In this document: positions 12,790 through 25,389 of the stretch, one piece after another | Position numbering within the stretch: position 1 is the stretch's first letter | How the letters are laid out: each line of letters starts with the position of its first letter | DNA from: Berberis thunbergii | Lineage: Eukaryota; Streptophyta; Magnoliopsida; Ranunculales; Berberidaceae | DNA: 64,000 nucleotides | Direction of reading: 5' to 3' | NCBI GenBank assembly: GCA_003290165.1 | Contig: QNQO01001814.1 | Span: 62,001-126,000 of the forward strand | Position numbers and translations under genes: made by a program | The notes under the pieces: generated by a model | Seen by the model: only the letters and a program-made list of their open reading frames with translations | Told to the model about the DNA's origin: nothing | Database searches by the model: none

Positions 12790-13625
12790 CGCTTGGAGGT
12801 GTGTCACAGCTCTGGATCCAACGTAGTTGGATGATTTCTCTGACCTAGATCGACTAGTGTATGACCTATTGTCACAGTGCTTCCTCTTACTTCGTTCCTC
12901 ATCCTCGCGTTTTTTTCCTCCTTATCCTTGGGAGCGGAAGGCTTCTTTTTGCCTTCGGTTTCCCTCTTTACTGTTTTCAGCTTCTCCAATGTAATATGCT
13001 ACTGAGCGCTCTTGAGGAGCTCTGTCATCTCCAGATGGGGCTCTAAGGTGAGGTTTTCGTAGAGCTTTACTTCCTTGAGGTCTGTAGTGAAGGTTGTCAC
13101 GGCCGTGATGACGTTGCATTTGTCAATGAGAGTCAGCTCGTTGAAGCGCGTGACATATTCTCTGAGAGTCTCGTGGGACCTCTGCTTTAGGGAGAGTGTG
13201 TAATTAGGGCCTTTTCAAAAACATTGGATCCCTACGAAATGTGTTAGGAACTCCTTTGCAAGTGTTTTGAAGGAGTTGATCGACCTCGACGGAAGGCTGT
13301 GGAACCATGTCAGTGCTGAGCTTTTCAGACTAGTGGGAAAAGCTATGCACATGATAGACTCGGATCCTTCTTTGAAGGCCATTACGTGCTGGTAATGGCA
13401 CTGTTGGTCGAATGGATTGGTGGTTCCAACGTAGAAGTAAAGCTTCGGGGTAGTGAACTTCCTTGGAAGGGCCTTATTCATGATCCGGTCCACAAATAAT
13501 CTCTCTACCCTAGCGGTGGGCTCCCCTAGTTCAGTAAGAACTGGCGGGGGCGTGGATTTCATGTGCTTGCTCCCTGCCATCCTTCGGAGATGAAGGCCCA
13601 TGATGTTCCTGGTCTCCATTGGCAA
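12790..13625 (-). pseudogene. Element A gag (frameshifted)
   Basis: The best-preserved part (13215-13625) contains FVDRIMNKALPRKFTTPKLY, then HYQHVMAFKEGSES and a SSALTWFHSLPSRSI motif typical of plant gypsy retrotransposon gag (PF03732). Downstream, gag-like sequence continues in other frames to about 12790. Gag forms the virus-like particle. Element B has a homologous gag on the opposite strand at 21985. Confidence 0.8.
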
Positions 13626-13922
13626 GTGGTGGATTTTATTGTGTGAGAGCCTCCATCGCCTTGGCTATCTGTTGTATTTGAGATGAAAACCTATCGATTT
13701 GGGGGTCCGTCGTTGCTGTCATCGGCTTGGGGGCGTGAGTCTACAGCTCGTGTATGACCGAAATCGCTGAAAGCGTCGGTGTTGTGCCCACCGGAGTGTT
13801 TCATGTGTCCACCTGTTCTTCGTTGTTGCATAACCTAGTGGTCACCATCTCTCTGGGTCTTAAAAGGAGACGACACTAATGAAAAGTTAAGAACTTTATC
13901 GTCCCCACTGACGGTGCCAAAA

Positions 13923-14607
13923 TGATGTAGTCAATTTCTGCTCCCTACTTTTACCTAGTCCCGCTGACTAGCTGATTGGCACAAGTAACGCACATAAGTC
14001 ATAGACCACTGTTGTGGTGGCCGATGGCACTCCGATGCTAAAATCAAATAGGGATCTGAAGTCGGTGTAATGTTGTAACAGTGAATTTGTAGCATACCTT
14101 AGCTTACCAACCTAATTTCTTATTTATAGTGCAAGGAGTCATGGTTCTACCAGACCATCGAGGGCGTAGTTTAGGAATGAGATTTTTGTGGAGATCCTTC
14201 TCTAATTAGGAGTCATGTTGTAGGAGGGAATTTCCATGTTAGCCTTGTGTTCATAGATATGCGGGAGGTAGTTCCCAATGCGAGAACAATCCATAGAAGG
14301 ATGATTCCTTGCATGGGGTATACTTTGGTATTTGCTTCCTGGTTGGAAGTAGAAAGTTGTTGTAGTTGCTCGTCTGAAGATGATCATCAAGATATTTGCC
14401 TTAGTAGGACATACGGGTATTGAGGATAGGTGTGAGACATGTGGGCCTAACATGCTATGAGAGTTCGGGTCCGTCCGGCGGACTGAATTGAGCGAGCTTA
14501 TAACTGCTTGGGCTGGATCAGTGTTGGGCTGATGTTGGGGCTTGTAATTCCTCGAGATCATCATGACACGCGTACGGCTAAGGGTGTTACCATTTTATGT
14601 ATCATCA
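13923..14607 (-). repeat. Element A 5' LTR (685 bp) with adjacent PBS
   Basis: The LTR reads TGATGATACA... to ...CTACATCA on the minus strand and is homologous to both LTRs of element B. A primer-binding-site-like sequence TGGCACCGTCAGTGGGGAC (minus strand, about 13901-13919) lies just inside it. The outer end abuts the target duplication GGAAT at 14608-14612. Confidence 0.85.
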
Positions 14608-15525
14608 GGAATGCTAGTCACGTCTTCTCTAGGACCCTGACTGAAAGTTCCTCCTCAAACTATCACGCTTCCCTGTTGGATCCCAGATTCTTCGCCAACT
14701 TTGGCAGGTTTAGGCCCCTCTTAGTGTTGTTTTATTCCTTTGGAAAGTCAGTCAAGATCTTCTTCCTATAGTGTCTAACCTTGTTAGGGTTCATGTTCCT
14801 AATTATAATATCTGTGGTTTTTGTCACAGTCACTCTAAAGAGATCTTGTTTTTCCTTTGCTCAGTTATTAGTAGACTTTGGTTACTGTCTTTCCTGGCTA
14901 TTGACTGGCACTATCCCTCCCTAAGTCAGTCTTTAATCACTAAGTTCTTCCATTTCTTGTGGAAGTCCGCTAAGGCGCAACCAACCTCCACTGATGAAAT
15001 ATTGTCCCAGTTCACGGCAGTTCTTTTGACCATCTGGCGCCTTCGCAATGACATATTGTTCAATATGGTCAAATTCCACCCAAATACCTCTTTTCCCATC
15101 TAAACAATAACTGGTCCAACTGGTAATCTCTTCGGAATAATCCTTCTTCGACTAGCCCCATTCTTTCATTGCACTTCTCCCTCTTATTTGTAGAAGGTTT
15201 TGGACAACACCATGGCTGAGCTCTATGCAAAGGAGGCGGCTTATCTGTTGATTCAGACCCAACAATGACGGACTGGTCTTATTTTTTGTGATTCTACCAA
15301 CTTTTTGGAGACGCTTTATTCGGATGACAATAACTCATCTTTTGCACTGAACTGGGTTTGGCGTATGCTTTGTTGGAGCATTAAGTGTCTTGACTTTTTG
15401 CTTTCAGATTGGCATTATAAATATATTAGTAGAACTGTAAACTATGAAGCTCATCGTTGGCAACCTTAGCAGGCCAAAGTCTATATAATTATTCTACTTA
15501 ATATATGTTTTATGCCTAAAAAAAA
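14608..15525 (+). pseudogene. L1-type LINE, 3' part with poly-A tail
   Basis: The LINE frame interrupted at 6133 continues directly after the target duplication. It includes the C-terminal region with LLTIWRLRNDILFN (about 15028-15070), typical of the end of plant LINE ORF2. Stops are present. The element ends in a short A-run at 15518-15525. Together with 2666-6133 it forms one LINE of at least 4.3 kb. Confidence 0.8.
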
Positions 15526-16390
15526 GACTTCTAGCTATGCACACCAATTGGGAATGTAAATTTATAGGTCAAGAACTCGTAGCTATGAACACTGTCAATA
15601 ACTCTATTAAACCATTGTCTTATCATTATTTTCAATCCGCGGGCCCAATGAGGAAACATTTTGTTGTAGTTTTCAATCAGCCAAAGTAAGGAAAGCTGCG
15701 CATTTTGTCACAATTTTGAATCAGAGAAATTAAATCAAACTACGTGGGTAAACTAAAGTAATTTAGTTTTTCAAAATTAAAATGGTCTCAAATTTGGGGA
15801 CAAAACAATTACAGAATAATTAATTTAATTTTTTTCAAATGACAAATTGCATAAATTGATCTTTCAAAATGTTAAAATTCTAAAATTGATTCACTTTGCT
15901 GCCTTTATCCAATTACTTAGAGAAAACAGGTTTATTACTTAAAGAGCTTCTAAAATGGGCACTTGTCAACAAATTGATCCGGATCATTGTTAATTTTTCA
16001 AATTTTCTTCACCTCCGATGAAACAATTTGTTGATCACGGAAGTTAATGAATTTGTTGTTGGCATAAATCTGAAGAATTGAAATAAATTAAGCTTGTAGG
16101 AAAAAGGAAAGAAGAATCTTTAGGCTCTTCAAGTAAAAAAGGAGTTTAAAAATAATGAAAATGAATAAGATTTAGAATCGAATTAAACAAAAAGTTGATA
16201 TGAAAAACTGAAAAGATAATACAGACATAAAAAGAAAGAAAAGAAGAAACCATCAGAAACCAAAAGTCTTAACCTCAGAAGCATGTGTTATATACGGCCC
16301 GCATCGTGGTTGGTCATTCAAGACCGCATCACTTGGTTCCTTCCTCCTTTGCTTGTAATATAAAAGAAGAATAAGATAAACTTAACTAAC
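15526..16390. other. AT-rich intergenic DNA
   Basis: No open frame of note, repeat boundary or RNA motif was recognised. Confidence 0.5.
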
Positions 16391-16393
16391 TAG

Positions 16394-16773
16394 GGCTCCG
16401 CTTGGTACAACGTGAAGTAATGCTTTTGCATTCTTTTACGGGCAGTTACACAAATATAGGCGCTTGGTATGATTTGAAAAAATAGTTTATGGAGTTCAAA
16501 TCCAACACCTCCATATTTGTAGTTAAGTGGTCTGCAAATCTTTACGGGTTAAAGTCTCTCGTAAAACTTTGGATGTCTCACTCTTTCCTTCAACTTCTAC
16601 TTAGACAGTCCAACTTTATAAGGAAACAAGTTTTTTTAGAACTCTTTCATGTGTTTGCTTGTGTAGTCGTGAACGAATAATTTTAGTTAGATTTTCATTA
16701 GTGTTTGGGAGCATATTTTGACATTATATTATTAGTCATTAGTGATAATTTATGTTGTATGTACATTTGTATA

Positions 16774-16840
<67 letters not shown>

Positions 16841-17092
16841 TAAGAAATATTTTTATAAAAATAATGAATAATAATAGGGGGAAGAATGAGTTAATTAGAA
16901 TTGTTTTTCAATTTTTATGTAGTTGGTGTTTGCATAAATGCAATATCCAGGCCAACCAAGTAAACATTGGGTGTACACATTATTTTTCACTAATTGTTAC
17001 CAAGCAATCCACTACAAATTAATGCATATGCAAACTAATGCAATTGCAAAATTTTGCTTAATGCGAAGTTTTACAGTGTACTAAGCGGAGCC
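16394..17092. mobile_element. MITE (699 bp) with GGCTCCGCTTGGTACA terminal inverted repeats
   Basis: The left end reads GGCTCCGCTTGGTACA; the right end in reverse complement reads GGCTCCGCTTAGTACA, one mismatch in 16. A 3-bp duplication TAG flanks both sides (16391-16393, 17093-17095). Three-base duplications fit PIF/Harbinger-like or CACTA-like elements; the family is not certain. There is no transposase. Confidence 0.75.
16773..16841. repeat. (ATT)n microsatellite
   Basis: About 23 ATT/TAT repeats lie inside the MITE. They account for the poly-tyrosine frame on the plus strand, which is not a gene. Confidence 0.95.
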
Positions 17093-17416
17093 TAGATGGG
17101 ATGTATGTATGGATTCAAGAGAGAGAATGGTGAGATACAATCATCATCGGTCTACATTATCCTCATTGCAACATCTCATCTCCCCTCCCCTACCCAAAAC
17201 AGCACAACCCAATAAATTATAAAACACAACAAATAAAGACCTAAACTCAAGTTGCCGAATGCAGCAGCATCGAACGAACAGACGATGTATTGGGAACTTC
17301 TCTTAAATAGACAGGGAGCAATAGACGAGATTTACTTAAAACCCTAATTCCCTCAAATCACCCCATGCTGGTGACGTGAATGGGCTATCTCAATGGGACT
17401 TGGACCAACACCCAAC

Positions 17417-18228
17417 CAAGGTTGGCAGTGGGGCGGATTTTCACGAATATTCGCCCCACCCAATCCGATTGAAGCAAATTTGGATGTGGCTAAATGGGTT
17501 TTCGGGTAGTTTCGGGGATCCAAACAGTATTCATGGAATATTCGAGGCGGATACAAATTTGGCCATATCCGCTCCACAGATATTCGTTTATCCCGTGGTA
17601 TTACTAAAATACCCTTCAATACTTAAAAGAGTAAAAAAATCAAAAACCGTAAACTTATTTCCTTAACCCATTTCCTCTCCTTCTCCCACTTCTTCTTCTT
17701 TTGCTAATCTTTTCCCCACCTCCTCTCCATCTCTCTGCTTCGAAAGAACGGAGATAAAGACACAAGATAAATTCACAAATCTCTGTATTTTGGCTACTCC
17801 CAAAACCTAAAAGCCTAAAACCAAGTGTTTGCTGCCACTCCTTCACGAATTAAGGGACATTTTACCACAGTCAGAGCGAGGGCGCTTCCCAGCCAGAGAA
17901 GGAAGGGCCTGTTGTTGAATAGGGTTTCGATTTGTAAAACTACAAATTGGTGAAGAGATTTGTAGTTCTTGATTTCTGTATATGAGGATTTGTGGATATC
18001 ATTTTGATTTTTTGTTGAAATTTTGTATGTTTACTAATATGGTGTTGATGTTGAGAAGTAGATTTTTTTAATACGGATATTCGGGGAGGGGTATATCCGT
18101 CAATCCATTCGGATTGGGGACGATTTTTGTAATTTTGTATAAACGGATATTCGGGAAGGATTTGGGGATCCATGATATTTAGCGGGGCAAGGATGGATAT
18201 GCCCAAATCCGCCCCGTTGCCATCCCTA
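17417..18228. mobile_element. hAT-like non-autonomous element (812 bp), AGGGATGGCA family
   Basis: A perfect 8-bp target duplication CACCCAAC flanks it (17409-17416, 18229-18236), diagnostic of hAT-type insertion. The right end is TTGCCATCCCTA; the left end is CAAGGTTGGCAGTGGGG, a slightly mutated copy of TAGGGATGGCAGTGGGG. Subterminal GGGGCGGAT and ATCCGCCCC motifs recur at both ends. No transposase was seen. Two more copies are at 20516 and 48441. Confidence 0.88.
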
Positions 18229-18236
18229 CACCCAAC

Positions 18237-19641
18237 CAGTTCTACTCCAATAATTTTCACCTTTAAACCCACTAAAAATCCCTATTTTTAATAGAAAAAC
18301 CGTAGCTTACTTAAATTTCAAAAATAGAATCAACGCCTTGTTGAATTTGGTGTTATCCCAACCATGCTCAAGTTTGCCTAGGGTTGTGTTGGAATTAGCA
18401 AAGGCAAGTAGATTTTGGCATTGGTGGCTTTTGATTTAGCTCAAAATTCTTGTCGCTTAAAATTCTAACTTCTTTCATTTTTATCAATTTACCTTTAAAA
18501 TTCAAAGAAAGATACAAATAAAGTGATTCATAGAGGTTATCATCTTACTCACTAAGTTAAAAGTATTCAAACTCAAAATTTTAAAAATACTTTAGAAGAC
18601 CAAATAAAGAATGTTAGAAAAAAAAAATAGTAAAAACAACATTTTGAGAAAAAGAGATTGATGAGCGCAAATTTGTTTTCCTTGACTTTGACTTGCAAAA
18701 TGAGAAATAATGAGCCAATGACCACCGTCCTCCATCCTCATCATCTCCTTACCTCTCTTGATTCTTCATTTACTCCTACTTTTGAATTTTCCTCATATCC
18801 TGCCCCTTCCTCTTATTTTTTTCTTCTTCTCCACCCTTTTCAATGATGCGCGACTGTGACTTCAATTTTTTAAGTACAACTAAATGTGCCTTAGGAAGAA
18901 CTATTCTTTTTTTTTAGTTGATGTTGCATTTGTTTTAACCACTTCGGCATTTTTATACCTTCTGTAAGACATACTCATGGGGTTGTCTTTTACTAGTGGC
19001 TCCCTGCTCAATTGTCACTTGTCCACCACTACTACCAGGATCACCACCCACTCGCTTGCCTCTTCCTCATCCACGAGCCATCCTATTTAGGATTAAAAAA
19101 CACAAAACAAAGTATTAAACACATTTAGGATTTTTTTTCTTAAAAACAACAACAACTATCAACTAAGCAATTATCGACTTGGGCTTTAACCCTCATGAAT
19201 TGCAGTAATATTCAAAATTAAATCTAAAAACTGTTAAAACATGAAATGGAGTGGACATCACTAGATATAAAGTAAATACATAATCATCTATGATCCAAGA
19301 GTATGAAGGGATCACACATTCAAACTACCTATGATCCAAGATCACACATCATCGAAATCACTCATTCTTGGTTCCCAAAATCTATATCAGGGTTATCTAT
19401 GGACTCAATGGACAACTCATATTCTAGAAAAAAAAAAAAGGCTCAATCACATTATACCCTAAAAATCAGATCAAAATTTAAAAAAAAATTAAAAACCCTA
19501 AAAGGCTTCAAATTGAAAGCAAAAAGAAGCTAAGTTGAACAGTGCAATTCAGATTCAGAGTAATATATGTCATTTATTACCAACCAATATGTATTTGCTT
19601 TCAATCCACCAAATCATTCTCAAACTACAAGAGCTATAATG
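18237..19641. other. Intergenic region with a minus-strand protein remnant
   Basis: Mostly AT-rich. On the minus strand at about 18970-19083 a frame reads MARG-stop-GRGKRVGGDPGSSGG, then QPHEYVLQK, which looks like the start of a decayed glycine/arginine-rich protein, possibly a transposase N-terminus. It was not identified. This region is the left flank of element B; its right-hand continuation is at 29894. Confidence 0.35.
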
Positions 19642-19646
19642 GAATG

Positions 19647-20325
19647 TAATGATACACCAAAACAGTCTCTCTTCAACATCATACACGTGTCATGATGATC
19701 TCAAGAAATAATAGGCCCAAGCGTAAGCCCAACATTGATCCAGCCCAAACGGTTCCAAGCCCGCACAATGCAGTCCGCCAGATAGACTCGAATAATTACA
19801 GCCTGCTAAGCCCACGTGTTTCACAATCATCCTAAATACCTGTAAATCCTTCTAAGGCAAATATCTCGAGTATCAGCTTTGGACAGGCGAGACAACAACA
19901 CTTTGCTTCCAACTAGGAAGCAAATACCAGAGTATACGTCGCACATGGAAACTTCTACTTGTGGACCACTATCTTATTAGAAGCTATCTCCCGCGTATCT
20001 AGAAGCACAAGTCTAACAGGGAAACTTCTGTTCACAGCACAACTCAAAATTAGATAAGGATCTCCACGAAGATATTCTTCCCTAAACTACACCACTAATG
20101 GCCTAGTCAAACCAAACTCCAGCAATATAAATAAGACATGACGTTTGTAAGCTAAGGTATGCTATTAATTCCTTGTTTACAACATTAAGCTTTCATCAGA
20201 TCCCTATCTAACTTTAGTATCGAGGTGCCATCAGCCACCACAGTGGTGGTCCGTGGTTCAAGTGTGTTCCTTGTGCAAATCAGGGGTTAGCATGTCAAAG
20301 TAGGGAGCGATAATCGACTGCATCA
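19647..20325 (+). repeat. Element B 5' LTR (679 bp)
   Basis: It starts TAATGATACACC (the canonical TG mutated to TA) and ends GACTGCATCA. It aligns with 29212-29888 over its full length. Confidence 0.9.
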
Positions 20326-20328
20326 GTT

Positions 20329-20347
20329 TGGCGTCGCTCGTTGGGAC
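20329..20347 (+). other. Element B primer binding site candidate
   Basis: TGGCGTCGCTCGTTGGGAC lies four bases inside the 5' LTR, the position where a tRNA primer anneals for minus-strand synthesis. The tRNA was not assigned. Element A has TGGCACCGTCAGTGGGGAC at the equivalent place. Confidence 0.65.
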
Positions 20348-20515
20348 GACAAAGTTCCTAACTATTTACTAGCATCATCTCTCTTCATAATACAAAAAGA
20401 TGGTGACCACTAGATCACACAACAATGGAGAATAAGGGGACACGTCAAACACTCAGACTGGCGCCATACCACCACTCTCAGTGGTATCGATGGCACACAA
20501 ACAGCAAGCTCACAC

Positions 20516-21661
20516 TAGGGATGGCAACGGGGCTGATTTGAGCAAATCCATCCCCACCCGGTCAGGAATAACGGATCCCCAAATCCGCCCCACTAATCCG
20601 TTTACAAAATTATTTAAAAACCACCTCCGCCCCGCCCACATATCCGTTAAAAAATTTTCTTCATTCATTCATACATTAATATACTTCTACGTAGATTACA
20701 AAAAATTATAAAAAAAATCATACAACAAATTACAAAGATTCCAAAAATAAAAAAAAATTATAGAGATATTTTAAAAAAATTACAAAAATTACAGAGATTA
20801 CACAAATTATAAAAAAAAATTACAAATAACCATACAACAAATTACAAAAAAAAAAAAAAAAAGTAGAAATCGATCTAAAGAATCTCTGATAGATCAGATC
20901 TTAGATCTGGGCTCGGATCTCTGATGAATCAGATCTCAGATCTCTGATGAATCAGATCTCAGATCTCAAATTTCATATCAGAGATCTCATATCTTTGATT
21001 TGTGATATTTGATCTCAGATAAGAGATCCCGATCTTTCTTACAGTAGGGGAGAAAAATGAGAGGAAGGCTTCGACTTCGACAATCCTTCGACCACCTTCG
21101 AGCCTTCGATCGACCACAAGAAAGGCAGGGATATTTGATCTCAGATATTTGATCTCAGATCTTTGATCTTTGATCTCAGATATCTCAGATCTTTGATCTC
21201 GGAGATCTCAGATCAGAGATCTCGATCTTTCTCACAATAGGGGAGAAAAAGGAGAGGAAGGCTTTGGCTTCGACTTCGACCACCAGACCACCTCCGAGCC
21301 TTCAATCGATCACCAGAGAGGCTTCGATCGACCACTAGTGAGGCTTCGATCGACCACCTTCGAGCACACAGAGAGCTTTTGCTCTGTGAGAGGCGCATTG
21401 CGAAATGAGATTGTGACAATGAATGAGAATGTGAGAGGGGTTTATTTCCTATTTATAGTCCAAGGACATTATAGTAATTTAATCGGTTAAACGAATATCC
21501 GTGGGGCGGATATGGCCAAATCCGTATCCGCCCAGAATAATAAACGGATACAGTTTGGATATCCGTATCCGCCCCAACTTCCATCCACCCTTAACCAAAT
21601 CTGCCCCAAATGGAGGGAGTGGGGCGGATATCCGTGAAAATTTGCCCCACTGCCATCCCTC
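20516..21661. mobile_element. hAT-like non-autonomous element nested in element B
   Basis: The left end TAGGGATGGCAACGGGG and the right end CCCCACTGCCATCCCT are the same terminal inverted repeats as in the copy at 17417. Subterminal blocks carry ATCCGCCCC motifs. The interior (20870-21230) is filled with TCAGATCTCAGATCT-type short repeats. No clear 8-bp target duplication was found. It separates the element B PBS from gag. Confidence 0.82.
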
Positions 21662-21984
21662 CTGCGCCAGCAATAACAACGACAAACCCCGGGATATATT
21701 TGTTGTCGTCACAAATACAACAGATTGCCAAAGCAGTAGAGGCTCTCATACTGCAAAACCCTCCACCTGCCAATGGAGATCAGGAGCATCACATGCCCCC
21801 ATCTCTGAAAGACAACTAAGAGCAAGCATAGGAGAGTCAAGCCCCTATTAGTTCTCATTGGACTAGAGGAGGCAACGTCGTTAACGTGGCAATCTTCAGG
21901 GTAGACAGGCTCGCCCAACAGAGCCCCCTTCGTTGAGAGGCTCATGAAAAAAACGTGTTATACTGTTTCTTTGTTCCACCATTC

Positions 21985-22900
21985 ATGGACCATATCATGA
22001 ACGAGGCTCTTTCAAAGAAGTTCACACCTCCAAAGCTTGATTTTTATGATAGGACCACTGACCCATTCAATCAATTGCACCATTACCAGCATGTCATGGC
22101 ACTCAAAAAAGGTTCCGAGTCGGTGATGTGCAGAACTTTCCTTATCAGCCTAAAGAAGTCAGCACTGACGTGGTTCCATAGCCTCTCGCAAAATTGATCA
22201 ACTCATTCAAGACACTGGCCAAGAAATTCCTGACACGCTTCAATGATGAGTTGTCGTTCATTGACGACTGCAACGGATGACACAGCTGTGACGACTTTTA
22301 TCGCGGGCCTAAGAGAGTGAAAGTTTTATGACTTCCTCACCTTGGAACCCCCTATGGATATGACAAAACTCTTGAAGGGCTCCCATGGGTACATCACCCT
22401 TGAAGAGATGAGAACAGCGAAGAAGAAAACTTAAGTTGAGAAGAAGCCCTCCGTATCTGGGGACAATAATGATAGAAGAAGGCGAGAGGACAAAGAAAGG
22501 AACAAGTGAAAGTGCAACAACAGGTAGGACCTTGGTTGCGCCAGACTAAAGAAAGCTTCCAACTACGTTGGATCCAGATCCATGACCCCCCTCAATTCTA
22601 GCATATCAGACGTCTTAAATTCCATGAAAAACTAGGAAGATCTAAAGTGGTCCCCCAAAGCAGCGCGAAGTCCCTTCCAAATGATACAACATCAAGTATT
22701 GCTCATACCACAAGGAGGGTGGCAACGACACCAACGATTGCAAGAGTCTAAGGTATGAGATCGAATATTGGATTCGCAAGGGCAAGCTAAAGGAATTTTG
22801 GATTCAGAAAAGTGACAAGATTGACCCAGGGTTAAGGGAGAGGCAGTCAAGGAGATTGAAAAGGAGACTCCGGGCATAATCTATGTACTTCATGGAGTCA
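21985..22900 (+). pseudogene. Element B gag (frameshifted)
   Basis: The clearest segment, up to 22197, has FMDHIMNEALSKKFTPPKLD, then HHYQHVMALKKGSES and SALTWFHSL, matching the element A gag. Stops and frameshifts follow (for example the in-frame stop near 22195 and another near 22278). Gag-like residues continue in changing frames to about 22900. Confidence 0.8.
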
Positions 22901-23106
22901 GATCGGATAAAGACCAGTCAAACAAATTTTGCATGTGGACTCTACTGGAGATGCGGACACAACCTGTAGACGAGGACAAAGGCGTGTACTACTCGAGGGT
23001 GCAAAGCCCCATCCGCACCTTAACATTCATAGACAAGGACCTTTAAGTTGTCCGCGCATCGTACAATGACGTTCTCGTCATTTCGGTGTCTAGTGCAGGG
23101 TGGTAA

Positions 23107-23480
23107 GTGAAGAGGCCCTTGGTGGATATAAGAAGCTCCCTTAACGTCCTATTCTACAATGCGTTTTGTAGTATGGACCTCAAAGAGGAGAACTTGACAT
23201 CCTCCGATCACTCACTGATTGGATTTAGCGGAGAAAAATGCTTCCTGATCGGGAAGATAAGGTTAGAAGTGGTGGCTGAAAAGCCACAACTAAGAAAAAT
23301 CTTATTCTTGGACTTCATGGTAGTGGACGCGTTGTCTACCTATAACCTCATCCTGAAAAGACCATGACTTCACCAAATGGAAGTAGTAGTCTCCACTATT
23401 CACCAGTGTGTCAATTATACCGCTAACTACTCGGAATGAACAATTCGTGGGGACCAACCAACAACATGAGACTGCCATTA
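23107..23480 (+). pseudogene. Element B aspartic protease (RVP) remnant
   Basis: The frame to 23367 reads VLFYNAFCSMDLKEENLT, then LIGFSGEKCFLIGKI and LFLDFMVVDALSTYNLI, collinear with the element A protease. The active-site triplet is again altered: D-I-R (VDIRSS) in place of D-T/S-G. A stop follows at 23368. Both copies having arginine where glycine is expected may mean the family was already protease-defective. Confidence 0.75.
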
Positions 23481-23499
23481 TGCTACACTGAAGCAGATA

Positions 23500-25380
23500 G
23501 AATGTTCCCAGATCTAACTGGAGCCCACAGGAAAAATTGAATAGAAGCCAGACCCAATATTTGTGGAAGGATCACTCCACTCTTACGGAAACAAAATCCT
23601 AACAGCGGTGGCTCAACTTATAAGCGGAAAACATTCAAGCATCACGAAAGCAATCCGCTCTTCAACCCAACAAAACGGAAAGCTCATTGCAGACGGGAGC
23701 ACAACCCCCAACAATCAGTCGGCACAAAAGAGAACTCTCACGCAAGGTTTACTTTTTATTAACCTCAATGCCATCAGCGAAGTTTGGCAGTTTGCTGAAG
23801 GTATTAATGATCCAGGAAAAGCCATGCGAATTCACTTCAAGGCCGGGTCAGCCTTTCTCCGCCAACAGTTAGTTTATTCAGTTGTTTAGTTTCCTTTCCA
23901 TAGTCAATGTAGAGTTTTAATTTTAGGACCTTATGTGATTTGAAATTATTTAAGAAATAAAAGAGAATTACACAAACACGCTCTATTGATTACTATAAAT
24001 ATGTAACGACGATCGCCCTGAGGCTAGTACAAAAGACTACAAACTACAAGCATCTGAATTTGATGTGACACACAGTAAATACTCGCTTAAACAGTCCGAC
24101 TCCAGAAGACTTCAGAAGTGACAACAAAGGTATCCAAAGTAGACTCCGCTCTGCGGCTTCTCCGAAGAAGGTGTCCCACGATCAAGGGCAGATGTGCAAA
24201 AAAGGGGTTGAAAGGACAAGCACGGCTAAGTGTTCCACCAAATCACCTCGAAAAACTGCCCGCAACAGCAATGTGGACTTTAGAATAAGTTGTAGACATG
24301 TTTAATCAGGCATCCAACCTCTCGAAGAAGGTAGAAGAGGACAAATAAAGATGACCACAAGCGGCGAGGCAGTTAAGGTCTCACAAAGCTGACAAGCGAT
24401 GACACTTCTCCCATGTGCGATACTCGGGGTGACTCAGAGATACCATCCCCGGAAGCAACGATGCATCTGCCAACACTTTGATCAACCCTAAGCTAGCCGC
24501 AGGAAGTGTCTCTCGACAGATAGAGTGGCACAAGGTAACACCGAAGCGTTGGCAAATAAACGACATACTCATCCCTTGGGAGGGAGTCTGTAACTCTTCT
24601 TCGCAATACGAGAAGAAATTACAAGGTCTCAGCGAACCAATTGGGTGCTCACCTAGAGTAGGTGACTACGCATAACAATAAGTCTTATCATGACTCATTG
24701 GCACAAACGTTAGAAAATTCGAATGACTCTAGTGTTGGAGATCTCCCTTCAGCCTTTAGAAGACCCAAAACATGTTTTTTGAGTAAGAGCATCTGAGGAG
24801 ATGCGCTTTGTGGAAGATAATGCCTACAATGATGAAGAAACATCATTATATAGACATAGTGGTTCACCAAACAGGCGCTTCAACATTGAATGACAGCATT
24901 GAATATCGTATGGGAAATGAGGAGACGACGGTTCCCAAGGAAATCGCATAGGACCACGTTCATCCATTTAATGATGCCGCACACAACCCCATTAATTGGG
25001 GGGAGTAACTGATACTCAACCGACTCACAATCTGCGCCATACGCGTCTCACCATACAATCTACGTTTTACATGTAACATCTTGATCCTACGACAAAACCT
25101 AGTTCTTCTTTTACGGGCCCATGGGCTCAGCCCACTGTTCAAGCGGTATTCTACCACATGCTTGACACGAGCATTAGAAACCCTCACACAGATTACAACT
25201 GCATATAACTAGTTGATTTAAGGTATTCCTGTCTATTCAAAGGGAAACTCCTCCGCACGGTGCATTATGTTCGCGGATGCAGGCTTGCACGCTCGTAACA
25301 AGCGAAGCCCCTAACTAACGAGGCAAGCTTAGTTAGTTTCGATTGATGACGATGAATTCTGGTTCATCCCGACGCCTAGT
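23500..25380 (+). other. Element B internal region without recognisable pol
   Basis: Short frames (for example 23563-23889) have no recognised domain, and no YxDD or integrase motif was seen. The block near 24020-24120 aligns with the reverse complement of element A around 11400-11520. Confidence 0.5.
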
Positions 25381-25389
25381 CCGCCTTGC

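Larger units (their letters stand above)
6134..14607 (-). mobile_element. Gypsy-type LTR retrotransposon A (non-autonomous, minus orientation)
   Basis: Both outer ends are defined by a perfect 5-bp target duplication GGAAT (6129-6133 and 14608-14612). The 5' LTR is on the right (13923-14607) and a truncated 3' LTR on the left (6134 to about 6434). A primer-binding-site-like sequence abuts the 5' LTR. In element orientation the order is LTR, PBS, gag, protease, a long stretch without a recognisable polymerase, a tandem array, then a coding region on the opposite strand, then the LTR. No YxDD reverse transcriptase or integrase motif was seen. It sits inside a LINE and is closely related to element B. 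Confidence 0.9.

Noticed and set aside
16705..17022. Frame encoding a long tyrosine run
   Set aside because: Produced by the (ATT)n microsatellite inside a MITE.
20508..21670. 8-bp target duplication for the nested hAT-like element
   Set aside because: The flanks GCTCACAC and CCTGCGCC/CTGCGCCA do not match well enough to call.
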